A DNA stretch of 64,000 bases from Candidatus Firestoneibacteriota bacterium. GTDB lineage: Bacteria > Oederibacteriota > D2-FULL-39-29. Positions 56,897 through 64,000 of the stretch are shown here, in pieces. The notes below the pieces were generated by a model, which saw only the letters and a program-made list of their open reading frames with translations, ran no database searches and had not been told where the DNA came from. Position numbers and translations under genes: made by a program. Position 1 is the stretch's first letter; every line of letters begins with the position of its first letter. Location: NCBI GenBank assembly GCA_903928075.1, contig CAIYPD010000096.1, positions 1 through 64,000 of the forward strand, in the 5' to 3' direction.

Positions 56897-57328
56897 ATGC
56901 ATGTTAAGCAGGTTTCTATTTTTCTGGAAAACAAGAAAGGCCGGCTGCTGGATGCTTTGAAGGCACTGGCAAAGGCGAAGATAAATATAAGAGCGCTTTC
57001 TGTTGCAGATACGGCGGATTACGGGATTCTGAGGATGATAGTATCCGATGTTCCCAGAGCTAAGGCAGCTCTAGAATCCGCAGGATTCACGGTAAAAGAA
57101 ACTGAAGTAATTGCCATAGCCGTAAGCGACCAGCCGGGCGGCCTGGCCAAGATCCTCGAAGTGTTGAATAATGCGGGCTTGAATGTGGAATATGTATACG
57201 CCTTTGCGGAAAAACATGAAAATGATGCGATAGTGGTTCTTAGGACAGAAAATATCGAACTCGGAATAAAGACCCTGACAAACGCCAAAGTAAAGATACT
57301 GGAGCCGAAGAAAGTATATTCAATATAA
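56897..57328 (+). CDS. Tandem ACT-domain protein, second copy
   Basis: The 143-aa protein has ACT domain 1 (VKQVSIFLENKKGRLLDALKALAKAKINIRALSVADTADYGILRMIVSDVPRAKAALESAGF) and ACT domain 2 (VIAIAVSDQPGGLAKILEVLNNAGLNVEYVYAFAEKHENDAIVVLRTENIELGIKTL). It is a paralog of 54525-54938. Its ribosome site (CTGGAGGT) is placed right after the right inverted repeat of the cassette. It is convergent with iorA. It probably senses an aromatic amino acid for the PaaK/Ior enzymes. Confidence 0.88.
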   Translation: MHVKQVSIFLENKKGRLLDALKALAKAKINIRALSVADTADYGILRMIVSDVPRAKAALESAGFTVKETEVIAIAVSDQPGGLAKILEVLNNAGLNVEYVYAFAEKHENDAIVVLRTENIELGIKTLTNAKVKILEPKKVYSI

Positions 57329-57556
57329 GTCCATAAAGTTTATAAAGTTTGTAAGGTTTGTAAAGTCTAGAATCTTTGAAGTATATTAATTGTAAAGCGT
57401 AATTTAAAAATTTTGCAATTACTTAATATATTTGTCTCCACTAAAAAAGACCTTATGAACCTTATTAAATTTACAAACATTACCAACCTTATAGACTTCT
57501 TTTTTCAAAAGACTTTACAAACTTTACTAACGTTAAAAACTTTATGAACTCTTTCG
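57329..57556. repeat. Variant decamer arrays between convergent genes
   Basis: AAGTCCATAAAGTTTATAAAGTTTGTAAGGTTTGTAAAGTCTAGAATCTTTG after the ACT stop, and CCTTATGAACCTTATTAAATTTACAAACATTACCAACC...ACTTTACAAACTTTACTAACGTTAAAAACTTTATGAAC ending at the iorA stop. Each array follows its own gene's stop in the sense direction. Confidence 0.65.
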
Positions 57557-59101
57557 CTATCTTTTACGCGAAAGCACACACGGTCTTCTTGCTATTATTA
57601 CATTCACCCCGTTTTCCTTTCCTAATTTTTCTTCTATCAAGGCTGTCGCGGCTTCTACATTTATCGGGTCTATAACGGTAACCGAGGTAACGCCGCTTGC
57701 TTTACAAAGATCCTCAAGAATTACTCTGGGAACTTCCACGCCTTTAGCCGTCACACCCGTTAAAGGTGTCGGCTGGTGGCCTGTCATGGCAGTTGAGGAA
57801 TTGTCGAGTATCAGCACCGTAATATTAGCCCTGTTGTAAACTGCGCTTATCAAGGCCGGAATACCCATGTGCATAAAGGTTGAATCGCCGATTACACAGG
57901 CAATGCGTTTTATTCCCTGCCCGGCTATGCCGGCGGCTTTAGAAATGCTGGCCCCCATGCAAAGGCAGGAATCCAAAGCTTCCAGTGGCGGATTACAGCC
58001 CAAAGTATAACAGCCGATATCTCCGGCGGTAAAAACAGGTTTGGCCGCTTTTAGCGCTTTATAGAGCTCGCGGTGACCGCAACCCGGACACAGCACAGGA
58101 GGCCGGCGTGGCAGATCTTTAACCTCTGCCCCTTTTACCTGCTTCTTAAAATATTTAGCCAAAGCATCGGGTCCGGTTTCTCCCACCCGGTTAATTTCCC
58201 CGGTAATTTTTCCCTTAACCTTGCCGTGAAATTTTCTGGCTATTTCTTCAACAACCGGCTCCCCCTCTTCGAGCACAATAACTTCCTCAAGCCCGCTGAC
58301 AAAATCCTTGACCAGGCTTTCAGAAAAAGGATAAAAAGATATCTTTAAAACCGCGTATTCATCCGCATATTCCATGGCATAGTTATAGGCAATGCCACAG
58401 GCAATAATACCTTTTTTTTGCTTATCTTTAAAAATACTATTATAGACGGCTCCGTCAGCCATCAAGCCCGTCTGCTTTTCCACCAGCTCTTTATGAAGCC
58501 TTACCACATTTGAAGGAACAGCAATAAGCTGGGAGGGATCTTTTTGAAGCGCAAGCTTGTTTTCCTCCCTGACCTCACCTTCAATAACAGGAGAAGCGGT
58601 GTGGGAGAGTTTAGTCAGACTGCGCAGCATTACCGGCATCTTGTATTTTTCCGAAAGATCAAAAGCCGCAATTATAAAATCTTTCGCTTCCTGGGAATCG
58701 GAAGGTTCAAAAAGAGCCACTTTTGCGAAGCGGGCAAATATTCTTGTATCCTGTTCGTTTTGCGAAGAATAAGCACCCGGGTCATCAGCAACCACTACAA
58801 CGAAGCCGCCTTTATTGCCCAGGTAAGCTGAAGTCATAAAAGGGTCCGCTGCGACATTAAGTCCCACATGCTTCATCGAAACCATAGCTCTTCTACCTGT
58901 GTAGGAAGCACCTACAGCCGTTTCATAAGCAACTTTTTCGTTAACCGACCATTCCGCGCGCCCTTTAAAATTCTTTGCCAGGTACTCGAGTATCTCGGTA
59001 GCCGGTGTCCCGGGATAACTTGTGGCATAAGAAAGGCCCGCTTCTATAGCCCCCCTTGCAATTGCCTCATTACCCGTCATTAATTCTTTTTTTTGAGCCA
59101 T
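57557..59101 (-). CDS. iorA: Indolepyruvate ferredoxin oxidoreductase, alpha subunit lacking the ferredoxin domain
   Basis: The 514-aa protein has the N-terminal pyrimidine domain (MTGNEAIARGAIEAGLSYATSYPGTPATEIL), the transketolase-C-like middle (IACGIAYNYAMEYADEYAVLKISFYPF), CPGCGHREL, and the TPP-binding domain (FTAGDIGCYTLGCNPPLEALDSCLCMGASIS, VIGDSTFMHMGIPALISAVYNRANITVLILDNSSTAMTGHQPTP). Typical IorA is about 580-620 aa with a C-terminal 2x[4Fe-4S] domain after IIARRPC. Here the frame stops eight residues after that motif, and the DNA beyond is repeat array. Electron transfer would then need a separate ferredoxin-like subunit. GGGG precedes ATG. Confidence 0.93.
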   Translation of the reverse strand: MAQKKELMTGNEAIARGAIEAGLSYATSYPGTPATEILEYLAKNFKGRAEWSVNEKVAYETAVGASYTGRRAMVSMKHVGLNVAADPFMTSAYLGNKGGFVVVVADDPGAYSSQNEQDTRIFARFAKVALFEPSDSQEAKDFIIAAFDLSEKYKMPVMLRSLTKLSHTASPVIEGEVREENKLALQKDPSQLIAVPSNVVRLHKELVEKQTGLMADGAVYNSIFKDKQKKGIIACGIAYNYAMEYADEYAVLKISFYPFSESLVKDFVSGLEEVIVLEEGEPVVEEIARKFHGKVKGKITGEINRVGETGPDALAKYFKKQVKGAEVKDLPRRPPVLCPGCGHRELYKALKAAKPVFTAGDIGCYTLGCNPPLEALDSCLCMGASISKAAGIAGQGIKRIACVIGDSTFMHMGIPALISAVYNRANITVLILDNSSTAMTGHQPTPLTGVTAKGVEVPRVILEDLCKASGVTSVTVIDPINVEAATALIEEKLGKENGVNVIIARRPCVLSRKR

Positions 59102-59194
59102 ATTTTTCCCCTTTCTTTTTCTAATATTTCAAATCTTTTCTAATATATATGAAAATCTCCTTAAAAACAAGCCAAAACTCCAAAGAGGATTTTT

Positions 59195-59363
59195 GGCTGA
59201 TGACACAGATGGGTAACGAGATATCACAGATAGAACAAGAACTGATAGATTATCTAAACCGCGCCAAATATTTGGCTGGTTATTTTTATTTATCTGCGTC
59301 ATCCAATCTGTGCTCATCTCGCTTTCATCTGTGCCATCTCACTTCCCATCTGTGCCATCAGCC
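59195..59363. repeat. Gene-less element with inverted ends related to the GxxExxY cassette
   Basis: GGCTGATGACACAGATGGGTAACGAGATATCACAGAT (59195-59231) pairs with the inverted 59327-59363 copy (31/37). The inner 95 bases carry no gene. The 59102-59444 gap otherwise contains only the methyltransferase promoter. Confidence 0.6.
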
Positions 59364-59392
59364 CAAAATATGAATTTTATCAATTTTTGGGC

Positions 59393-59420
59393 TTGCACAA
59401 TAGACCGATTCTGTTATAAA
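59393..59420 (+). promoter_or_regulatory. Promoter of the methyltransferase gene
   Basis: TTGCAC (59393-59398), 16-base spacer, TATAAA (59415-59420), followed by an AAAGGAAAAGG leader and ATG at 59445. Confidence 0.5.
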
Positions 59421-59444
59421 ATCAGAGCAAAGGAAAAGGTGCGC

Positions 59445-60206
59445 ATGTCTATTTATCGTGAACCGCTCTACTACGAACTTGCCTTCAGTTTCGTTAAGCC
59501 GGCAAAACAAATTGACCTGTTTGAAAAACTTATCAAGAAATACTCCGCACTCAAGGCTAAGTCCTTCCTCGATATGGGTTGCGGCCCTTCGCCCCAACTT
59601 CTCGAGCTCGCAAAGCGGGGTTATGCCTGCACCGGAACTGACCTCTGTCCGGATATGCTGGCGTATCTTGTTAAAAAAGCAAAAGATAAAAATTTAACTA
59701 TAAAAACAAAAAAAACGGATTTTACAGATTTTATTTCAAAAGAAAAATATGATTTTGCCATGATGATGATGGGCACAATCGGCTATATTGACAGCGGCAA
59801 GAAACTTCTTTCACATCTTAAATCCGTCGGAAAATGCTTAAATCCCGGGGGCTTATACCTGATAGAGAATTTCAGAACGACCCGAAGCCGGGAGCATCTT
59901 TTTTCCCCCCAGACCTGGCTCGTAAAAAGAAAATATCTGACTATCCGTGTTTTCTATAAAATTGACATAAAAGACCGTCTGCAGGGACTGGAAACGGAAA
60001 CCATTCTCCTCGAAGTCGAAGACCACGGAAAAAAATACCTTTTCAAGCAGCAGGCCAGCATCAAAATCTTTTCCCCGCTGGAGTTTCTGGAAGCCATCAA
60101 AGAATCTAAAATGTTCGATTTCCTGGGCTGGTTCAACCGGGAAACACTACGCAGTCTTGAAAAACCAAAGATAGGCAATTACACATTGCTTAGAAGGAAA
60201 TTATAA
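59445..60206 (+). CDS. Class I SAM-dependent methyltransferase
   Basis: ATG 59445 (AAAGGAAAAGG upstream) is preferred; earlier track residues are repeat-derived. The 253-aa protein has the SAM-binding motif I (SFLDMGCGPSPQLLELAKRG), an acidic residue after strand 2 (CTGTDLCPDML), motif IV region (YDFAMMMMGTIGYIDSGKKLLSHL) and LNPGGLYLIENFR. This is a Methyltransf_25/11-type domain; the substrate cannot be deduced. It is alone between two convergent neighbours (iorA upstream divergent, radical SAM downstream convergent). Confidence 0.88.
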   Translation: MSIYREPLYYELAFSFVKPAKQIDLFEKLIKKYSALKAKSFLDMGCGPSPQLLELAKRGYACTGTDLCPDMLAYLVKKAKDKNLTIKTKKTDFTDFISKEKYDFAMMMMGTIGYIDSGKKLLSHLKSVGKCLNPGGLYLIENFRTTRSREHLFSPQTWLVKRKYLTIRVFYKIDIKDRLQGLETETILLEVEDHGKKYLFKQQASIKIFSPLEFLEAIKESKMFDFLGWFNRETLRSLEKPKIGNYTLLRRKL

Positions 60207-60249
60207 ATATTCCACTTGCGTCCGGTAATTTTTTAAAGTATTCCTTTTT

Positions 60250-61221
60250 TCAGAGATTACCATAAAGATTTTCCGGAGTAAGAATTTCAGGATACTTGAC
60301 TCTTAAAACCTCTCTTAATTCCTGACAAAGATGACATTTGTCGGCATAATCTTCCTTTAGAACATATCCCATGGCACAGGCCTCGGCTGCGAGGCCAATT
60401 GGTCCTTTTTCTATTAGAACAGAAATAATAGGATGCGTCCCGGGATCATAATTGGAGATAATATTTTCTATTTCGTTTTTGTAAACATTTCCTATGGCAA
60501 TCCCACATTCTTTTGTTACATTTCCAAACGGGTCTATACTTAGAAGATCAAATGTATTCTGCGCCCCATTCAGCCACCAGGGGACGACAGCACATTTTTC
60601 TTTTGGAACGCCCCTGCCTTTTTGTACTAGTCCTGCCAGTTTGCTGGCAGCTCGACCTTTGAAATAAACCGCGCCTTTATAGATATTTTTAGCAAAGGGA
60701 ACCCGTCCAAGTCTTTCTTCTAATTCTACTATTAGCTTATTAGTTTGCATATCTAAGGAATTGGCGGAATTCTCGGAAACAAGGTAAGGAATTTCCATTA
60801 CATATCTGCCTTCAAGCTCATCTAATGCTCTTATGGCAATTGCATTATTCTCTATTTTAATAAATTTAGCATGAAAGGCATCCACGCTTAACATTATTTC
60901 ACATCCGATCTTAACCATTGGTTTTAAAAACTTAACCGCAGCTTCTTTGTTGTTAGCCCAGGAGGCATTTGTTTCAATGCGCGTTTGGCATCCTAAACCG
61001 GCCGCAAATTCTGCTATTTTGTGTGTCAAAACCGGGAATAACCCGGGTTCACCGCCAAGCAGAATAACAAGTTCCAGGTTATTCTTTTCTTTTAGTTTTA
61101 AAATCGTATTTTTCGCCATCTCAAGATTAATTGCCGGAGATTCATATTTTCCTGCCTGCAAATGACAATGATCACATTGCGCAGAACACTTATATGACAC
61201 ATGCACTTTTAAAACAGACAT
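60250..61221 (-). CDS. Radical SAM protein
   Basis: The 323-aa protein has the [4Fe-4S]/SAM signature near the N-terminus, CSAQCDHCHLQAGKY (CxxxCxxC), then LELVILLGGEPGLFPVL (the GGE motif), RIETNASWA and the TIM-barrel remainder. Further Cys residues lie towards the end (KEKCAVVPWW, VTKECGIAIGN, EACAMGYVLKEDYADKCHLCQEL), as in members with an extra SPASM/Twitch-like cluster. It could be a maturase or sugar/peptide-modifying enzyme. No precursor peptide gene is visible next to it. CAGGAG precedes ATG. It ends convergent with the methyltransferase, 43 bases apart. Confidence 0.88.
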   Translation of the reverse strand: MSVLKVHVSYKCSAQCDHCHLQAGKYESPAINLEMAKNTILKLKEKNNLELVILLGGEPGLFPVLTHKIAEFAAGLGCQTRIETNASWANNKEAAVKFLKPMVKIGCEIMLSVDAFHAKFIKIENNAIAIRALDELEGRYVMEIPYLVSENSANSLDMQTNKLIVELEERLGRVPFAKNIYKGAVYFKGRAASKLAGLVQKGRGVPKEKCAVVPWWLNGAQNTFDLLSIDPFGNVTKECGIAIGNVYKNEIENIISNYDPGTHPIISVLIEKGPIGLAAEACAMGYVLKEDYADKCHLCQELREVLRVKYPEILTPENLYGNL

Positions 61222-61263
61222 AGTTTTCTCCTGAGATAAACTTATGTTATGAACCTCTCCGAG

Positions 61264-61540
61264 CTTATGCTGCTAAAAACGCAGCTGATGACACAGATAA
61301 AAACAGATGGCACAGATACACGAATTAATCTAATAAATATCCTTCTATGATTTTAGACCTTATGGACTTTATGGACCTTTACAGACCTTTACGGACATTT
61401 ACGGACCTTTACAGACCATTAACACTATCCCTCAACGATTTTAGACCTTATAGACCTTATGGACCTTTAGACCTTTATGGACCTTTACAGACCTTTACAG
61501 ACCTTTATGGACTTTTAGACGCACTTTAAAGGTCTTACAG
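61264..61540 (-). repeat. Short composite unit plus the longest decamer array of the window
   Basis: The 61222-61547 gap has no gene. TATGCTGCTAAAAACGCAGCTGATGACACAGATAAAAACAGATGGCACAGATACACG is followed by ATGATTTTAGACCTTATGGAC and an array of about seven units, then a second core CAACGATTTTAGACC (from about 61433) and about nine more units (TTTATGGACC, TTTACAGACC ...), ending near the stop of the GH78 gene. Confidence 0.8.
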
Positions 61541-61547
61541 CCTTCCC

Positions 61548-62387
61548 CTAACCCCGTAGCCCTACCATAAACTCCCATTTACCGGCTCCGACTTCTTTCG
61601 GTTTTTGGCCCGGAAGAATGACCGTTGCCGTTGTGTTTGCCGGAATCTCCACTGAAGAGAAGAACTTCTTTCCTTTAAGCTTCCAGTTACTGCTCACCTT
61701 GCCGTACCGCGTCATCAGCTCGCATTTTACCCAGGCTATTTTAACCTTGTCTTCTTTGGTTTTTGTTTGCGGCTGCGGCCGGATTATTATATGTTTGTAA
61801 CCGGGATTTTCAGGATCAAGTTCAAGACCCGCAACAGTATTATACATCCACTCACCTATCGCTCCGTAGGCATAGTGATTAAAGGAATTCATAGAAACAT
61901 CCCCGAAACCTTCGGCCTTGGTATAGCTGTTCCACCTCTCCCACATCGTAGTTGCCCCCTGCAGGATGGAGTATAACCAGGACGGGTAGGTCTCTTGTAG
62001 AAGGAGTTTATACGCGATATCTTTTCTCCCGAATTTTGTAAGTACCGGGGCCAGCAGCGGGGTCCCCACGAAACCTGTGGAAAGATGCCACTTCCGTTTT
62101 TCAAGATCCTTGACCAGGCGATTCAAAGCATAAGGCCTCTTTTTTTCCGGCAGCAGATCAAAGCCCAGAGCCAAAAGGTAAGCGGTCTGGGTCTCACCGG
62201 TGACTTTTCCGTTAGGGGAAACAAACTCAAGGTTAAAGGCTTTTTTAACATTTAGGGCCAGCTTTGTATATGTTTTTGCATCCTGCTTTCTTCCCAGAAC
62301 CTTCGCAATTTTCGAGAAAAGTGTGGAAGTGTACGCAAAATAAGCCGTAGCAATAAGATCTATGGGGTCAACGCTTTGGTAATTTTG
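61548..62387 (-). CDS. GH78 alpha-L-rhamnosidase, C-terminal part (frameshifted)
   Basis: The track shows this only from MALGFDLL (62174), but the frame is open up to about 62387 and reads ...QNYQSVDPIDLIATAYFAYTSTLFSKIAKVLGRKQDAKTYTKLALNVKKAFNLEFVSPNGKVTGETQTAYLLALGFDLL. This is the direct continuation of the piece at 62360-64000. It includes the second half of the (alpha/alpha)6 barrel with GATTMWERWNS (general-base Glu region), FNHYAYGAIGEWMYN, and the C-terminal beta-sandwich with IIIRPQP. One base is missing near 62387-62390. Confidence 0.8.
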   Translation of the reverse strand, partial: QNYQSVDPIDLIATAYFAYTSTLFSKIAKVLGRKQDAKTYTKLALNVKKAFNLEFVSPNGKVTGETQTAYLLALGFDLLPEKKRPYALNRLVKDLEKRKWHLSTGFVGTPLLAPVLTKFGRKDIAYKLLLQETYPSWLYSILQGATTMWERWNSYTKAEGFGDVSMNSFNHYAYGAIGEWMYNTVAGLELDPENPGYKHIIIRPQPQTKTKEDKVKIAWVKCELMTRYGKVSSNWKLKGKKFFSSVEIPANTTATVILPGQKPKEVGAGKWEFMVGLRG

Positions 62388-64000
62388 CCTTCACATACAT
62401 CCAGTCCCAGCCAATCCCCGATATTAGATTCCGAATAATTAATGAAGTTGACACTGCTTCTTCTCTGCCATTCTATCCAGCTCTTCATTGAATCATACTG
62501 TCTCTCCAAAATGCGCTTATCTCCGTAACATAAATAAACATTCCACGGGCAGATTATCCCGGCATCCGACCAGGCAGGGGCACACCAGCCTTTGGCCCTG
62601 ATAACATCCGGAACAACTAACGGGAAAATTCCGTCAGGAGACTGCGAATCCGAAAGGTCAGCACACCATTTTGTAAAGAAAGCGGCTACATCGCGGTTAA
62701 AGGCTGCGGTACGGATAAAAACCTGGGCATCTCCTGTCCAGCCCAGCCGTTCGTTGCGCTGAGGACAATCCGTCGGAACTTCGAGGAAGTTTCCTTTCTG
62801 GCCCCAGACAATATTTTTCTGCAAACGGCTTACAAGTTTATCCGAACATTCAAACTTTCCGGTTGCCGGGATGTCGGAATGAATTACCATCCCTGATATA
62901 TCAGTTTTTGAAGGTTTCTTTGCGAGGCCCGTGACCTCTACATATCTGAAACCATGAAAAGTAAAATGAGGTTCAAATATTTCAAGACCGTTTCCTTTGC
63001 AAATATACCTGTCAGTACATTCGGCAGAGCGCAAATTAGCAGTATAGAGGGTTCCGTCACTATTAAGCATCTCGCCGTACCGTATTTTGACGGCTCTACC
63101 GGCTTTTTCGTTAAGTTTTATTTCTGCCCAGCCCACCATATTCTGGCCGAGGTCAAATATATGAACGCCTTTTTTTGGCTCTGTTTGTTTTAGTGCCGGC
63201 AGTTTCTCCTGCTTTCTTACAGGCGCGTGGCACTTGGCTACAAGAGGGGCCTTAGGCGCCGCAAAAACAGAGGCTTTTTTCCAGGAAGAGTCCTTGCCTT
63301 CAACTTTGTCCCAGTTTTTCAGTTCTTTTTTCGCATCATAGGTCTCGCCGTTATATATATCTGATTTTAAAATAGGGCCGGTAGTTGTCTTCCAGGTAGA
63401 ATCAGAAGAGAATACTTCCCTTTTACCGTCCAAATATTCGGCTTCCAATTGCAGGAGCAAAGATAATTGATGGCCGTAAAGATAATGCTTTTTATCCCAG
63501 ACCAGGAAGCCCGCAAACCAGCCGTCCCCTAAAATAGCACCCAGCACACTACTGCCCGCAGAGAGTTCTGCGGTAACATCATAGACCAGGTACTGTATCC
63601 GTTTATTGTAATCGGTCCAGCCGGGGGTAAAATAATCCTCCCCGATGCGCTTGCCGTTTATATGCAATTCAAAGAGCCCCCGGGCCGTAACATAGACCCT
63701 TGCCTTTTTCACACCCGGCTTCAAAGAAATAACTTTACGGAGATACGGACAGGGCTGGCTTATTTTCATTTTTTTTACCGGCTTACCTATCCATTTTGCT
63801 TTCCAATCAGAAGGTTTAAGGAGTCCGAGTTCAAAAGAAGCAATATCGCTCCACGCGGAAACTTCGCCCGCTTTATCCCAGATGCGGACCCGCCACAAGA
63901 CTGTCTGCCGCGAACTTAAATTTTTACCGGCATAAATAATATCCAGACTTTTATCCGTTTTTATCTTGCCGCTGTCCCATAAGTCCGGGTTCGTCTCCAG
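62360..64000 (-). CDS. GH78 alpha-L-rhamnosidase, N-terminal and central part (5' end outside window)
   Basis: The frame runs to the right edge (LETNPDLWDSGKIKTDKSLDIIYAGKNLSS...), so the start codon lies outside. The MWRVR start in the track is only an internal TTG. It has the GH78 order: Bac_rhamnosid_N-type domain (SDWKAKWIGKP ... AKWIGKPVKKMK), a concanavalin-like domain (YFTPGWTDYNKRIQYLVYDVTAEL, ILGDGWFAGFLVWD), GWAEIKLNEKAGRAVKIRYGEML, and the catalytic barrel start with an intact TDCPQRNERLGWTGDAQVF. Then it stops after LDVCEGKITKALTP by frameshift. It releases L-rhamnose from glycans. Unlike the 2993-5611 gene, its acid-residue motif is canonical. Confidence 0.85.
   Translation of the reverse strand: METNPDLWDSGKIKTDKSLDIIYAGKNLSSRQTVLWRVRIWDKAGEVSAWSDIASFELGLLKPSDWKAKWIGKPVKKMKISQPCPYLRKVISLKPGVKKARVYVTARGLFELHINGKRIGEDYFTPGWTDYNKRIQYLVYDVTAELSAGSSVLGAILGDGWFAGFLVWDKKHYLYGHQLSLLLQLEAEYLDGKREVFSSDSTWKTTTGPILKSDIYNGETYDAKKELKNWDKVEGKDSSWKKASVFAAPKAPLVAKCHAPVRKQEKLPALKQTEPKKGVHIFDLGQNMVGWAEIKLNEKAGRAVKIRYGEMLNSDGTLYTANLRSAECTDRYICKGNGLEIFEPHFTFHGFRYVEVTGLAKKPSKTDISGMVIHSDIPATGKFECSDKLVSRLQKNIVWGQKGNFLEVPTDCPQRNERLGWTGDAQVFIRTAAFNRDVAAFFTKWCADLSDSQSPDGIFPLVVPDVIRAKGWCAPAWSDAGIICPWNVYLCYGDKRILERQYDSMKSWIEWQRRSSVNFINYSESNIGDWLGLDVCEGKITKALTP

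Noticed and set aside
61347-61529. ORF track entry MILDLMDFMDLYRPLRTFTDLYRPL (60 aa) with an apparent peptide repeat
   Set aside because: It is the decamer array translated. The unit length gives a 30-base reading cycle, and there is no ribosome site or promoter.
61370-61530. Possible CRISPR array in the periodic tract
   Set aside because: Units are only 9-10 bases, contiguous and degenerate, with no spacers, and no cas gene is in the window.

Overview
The window looks like a chromosomal piece of an uncultivated, anaerobic, diderm bacterium. Signal peptides are common, one product looks like an outer-membrane beta-barrel, and ferredoxin-type 2-oxoacid oxidoreductase subunits are present. Coding density is moderate and the intergenic DNA is unusually rich in repeats. 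The mix of secreted carbohydrate-active proteins, Gfo/Idh/MocA oxidoreductases, UroD-like proteins and McsAB-ClpC would suit a candidate phylum near the PVC, Omnitrophota or Firestonebacteria groups. That placement is inference: no rRNA or ribosomal protein gene is present.

Layout. (1) 1-18.9 kb, minus strand: a secreted IPT/TIG-domain protein (cut by the left edge), an SGNH esterase, a GH78-like alpha-L-rhamnosidase, two paralogous secreted TIM-barrel-like proteins, a right-handed beta-helix protein, two tandem paralogs of a large secreted family, a CocE-type hydrolase split by a frameshift, and a 935-aa secreted protein with a C-terminal CBM9-like domain. A 755-bp RAYT/REP element sits among them. 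(2) 19-34 kb: an FAD oxidoreductase, two Gfo/Idh/MocA oxidoreductases, a DEAD-box helicase, tRNA-Ser(GGA), two GIY-YIG proteins, a nitroreductase, a RelE/Phd toxin-antitoxin pair, two UroD-like proteins and a GH4 glycosidase. (3) 34-54 kb, more conserved: mcsA-mcsB-orf84-clpC-proB-proA, hisC-aroF, iorB, two secreted propeller proteins, and two sodium/solute symporters each preceded by a tiny one-helix protein absent from the ORF track. (4) 53-59 kb: paaK-ACT-paaK-[GxxExxY cassette]-ACT convergent with iorA. With iorB and hisC/aroF this indicates conversion between aryl acids, aryl-CoA, arylpyruvates and aromatic amino acids. (5) 59-64 kb: a methyltransferase, a radical SAM protein and a second GH78 rhamnosidase (frameshifted, cut by the right edge).

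The carbohydrate genes (two GH78, one GH4, an SGNH esterase, a beta-helix protein) fit use of a rhamnose- and uronate-containing polysaccharide such as rhamnogalacturonan. This is inference.

The most unusual material is non-coding. Intergenic regions of the accessory parts carry modular repeats: a core CAACGATTTTAGAC, degenerate ~10-bp arrays (TTTACGGACC-like), a ~100-bp hairpin-rich module, and CACAGAT-type modules. These are missing from about 34-54 kb. In one place 34-bp near-perfect inverted repeats bracket a PD-(D/E)XK-like gene inside the paaK/ACT operon, and a related gene-less element lies 2.3 kb away. Four genes carry frame disruptions.
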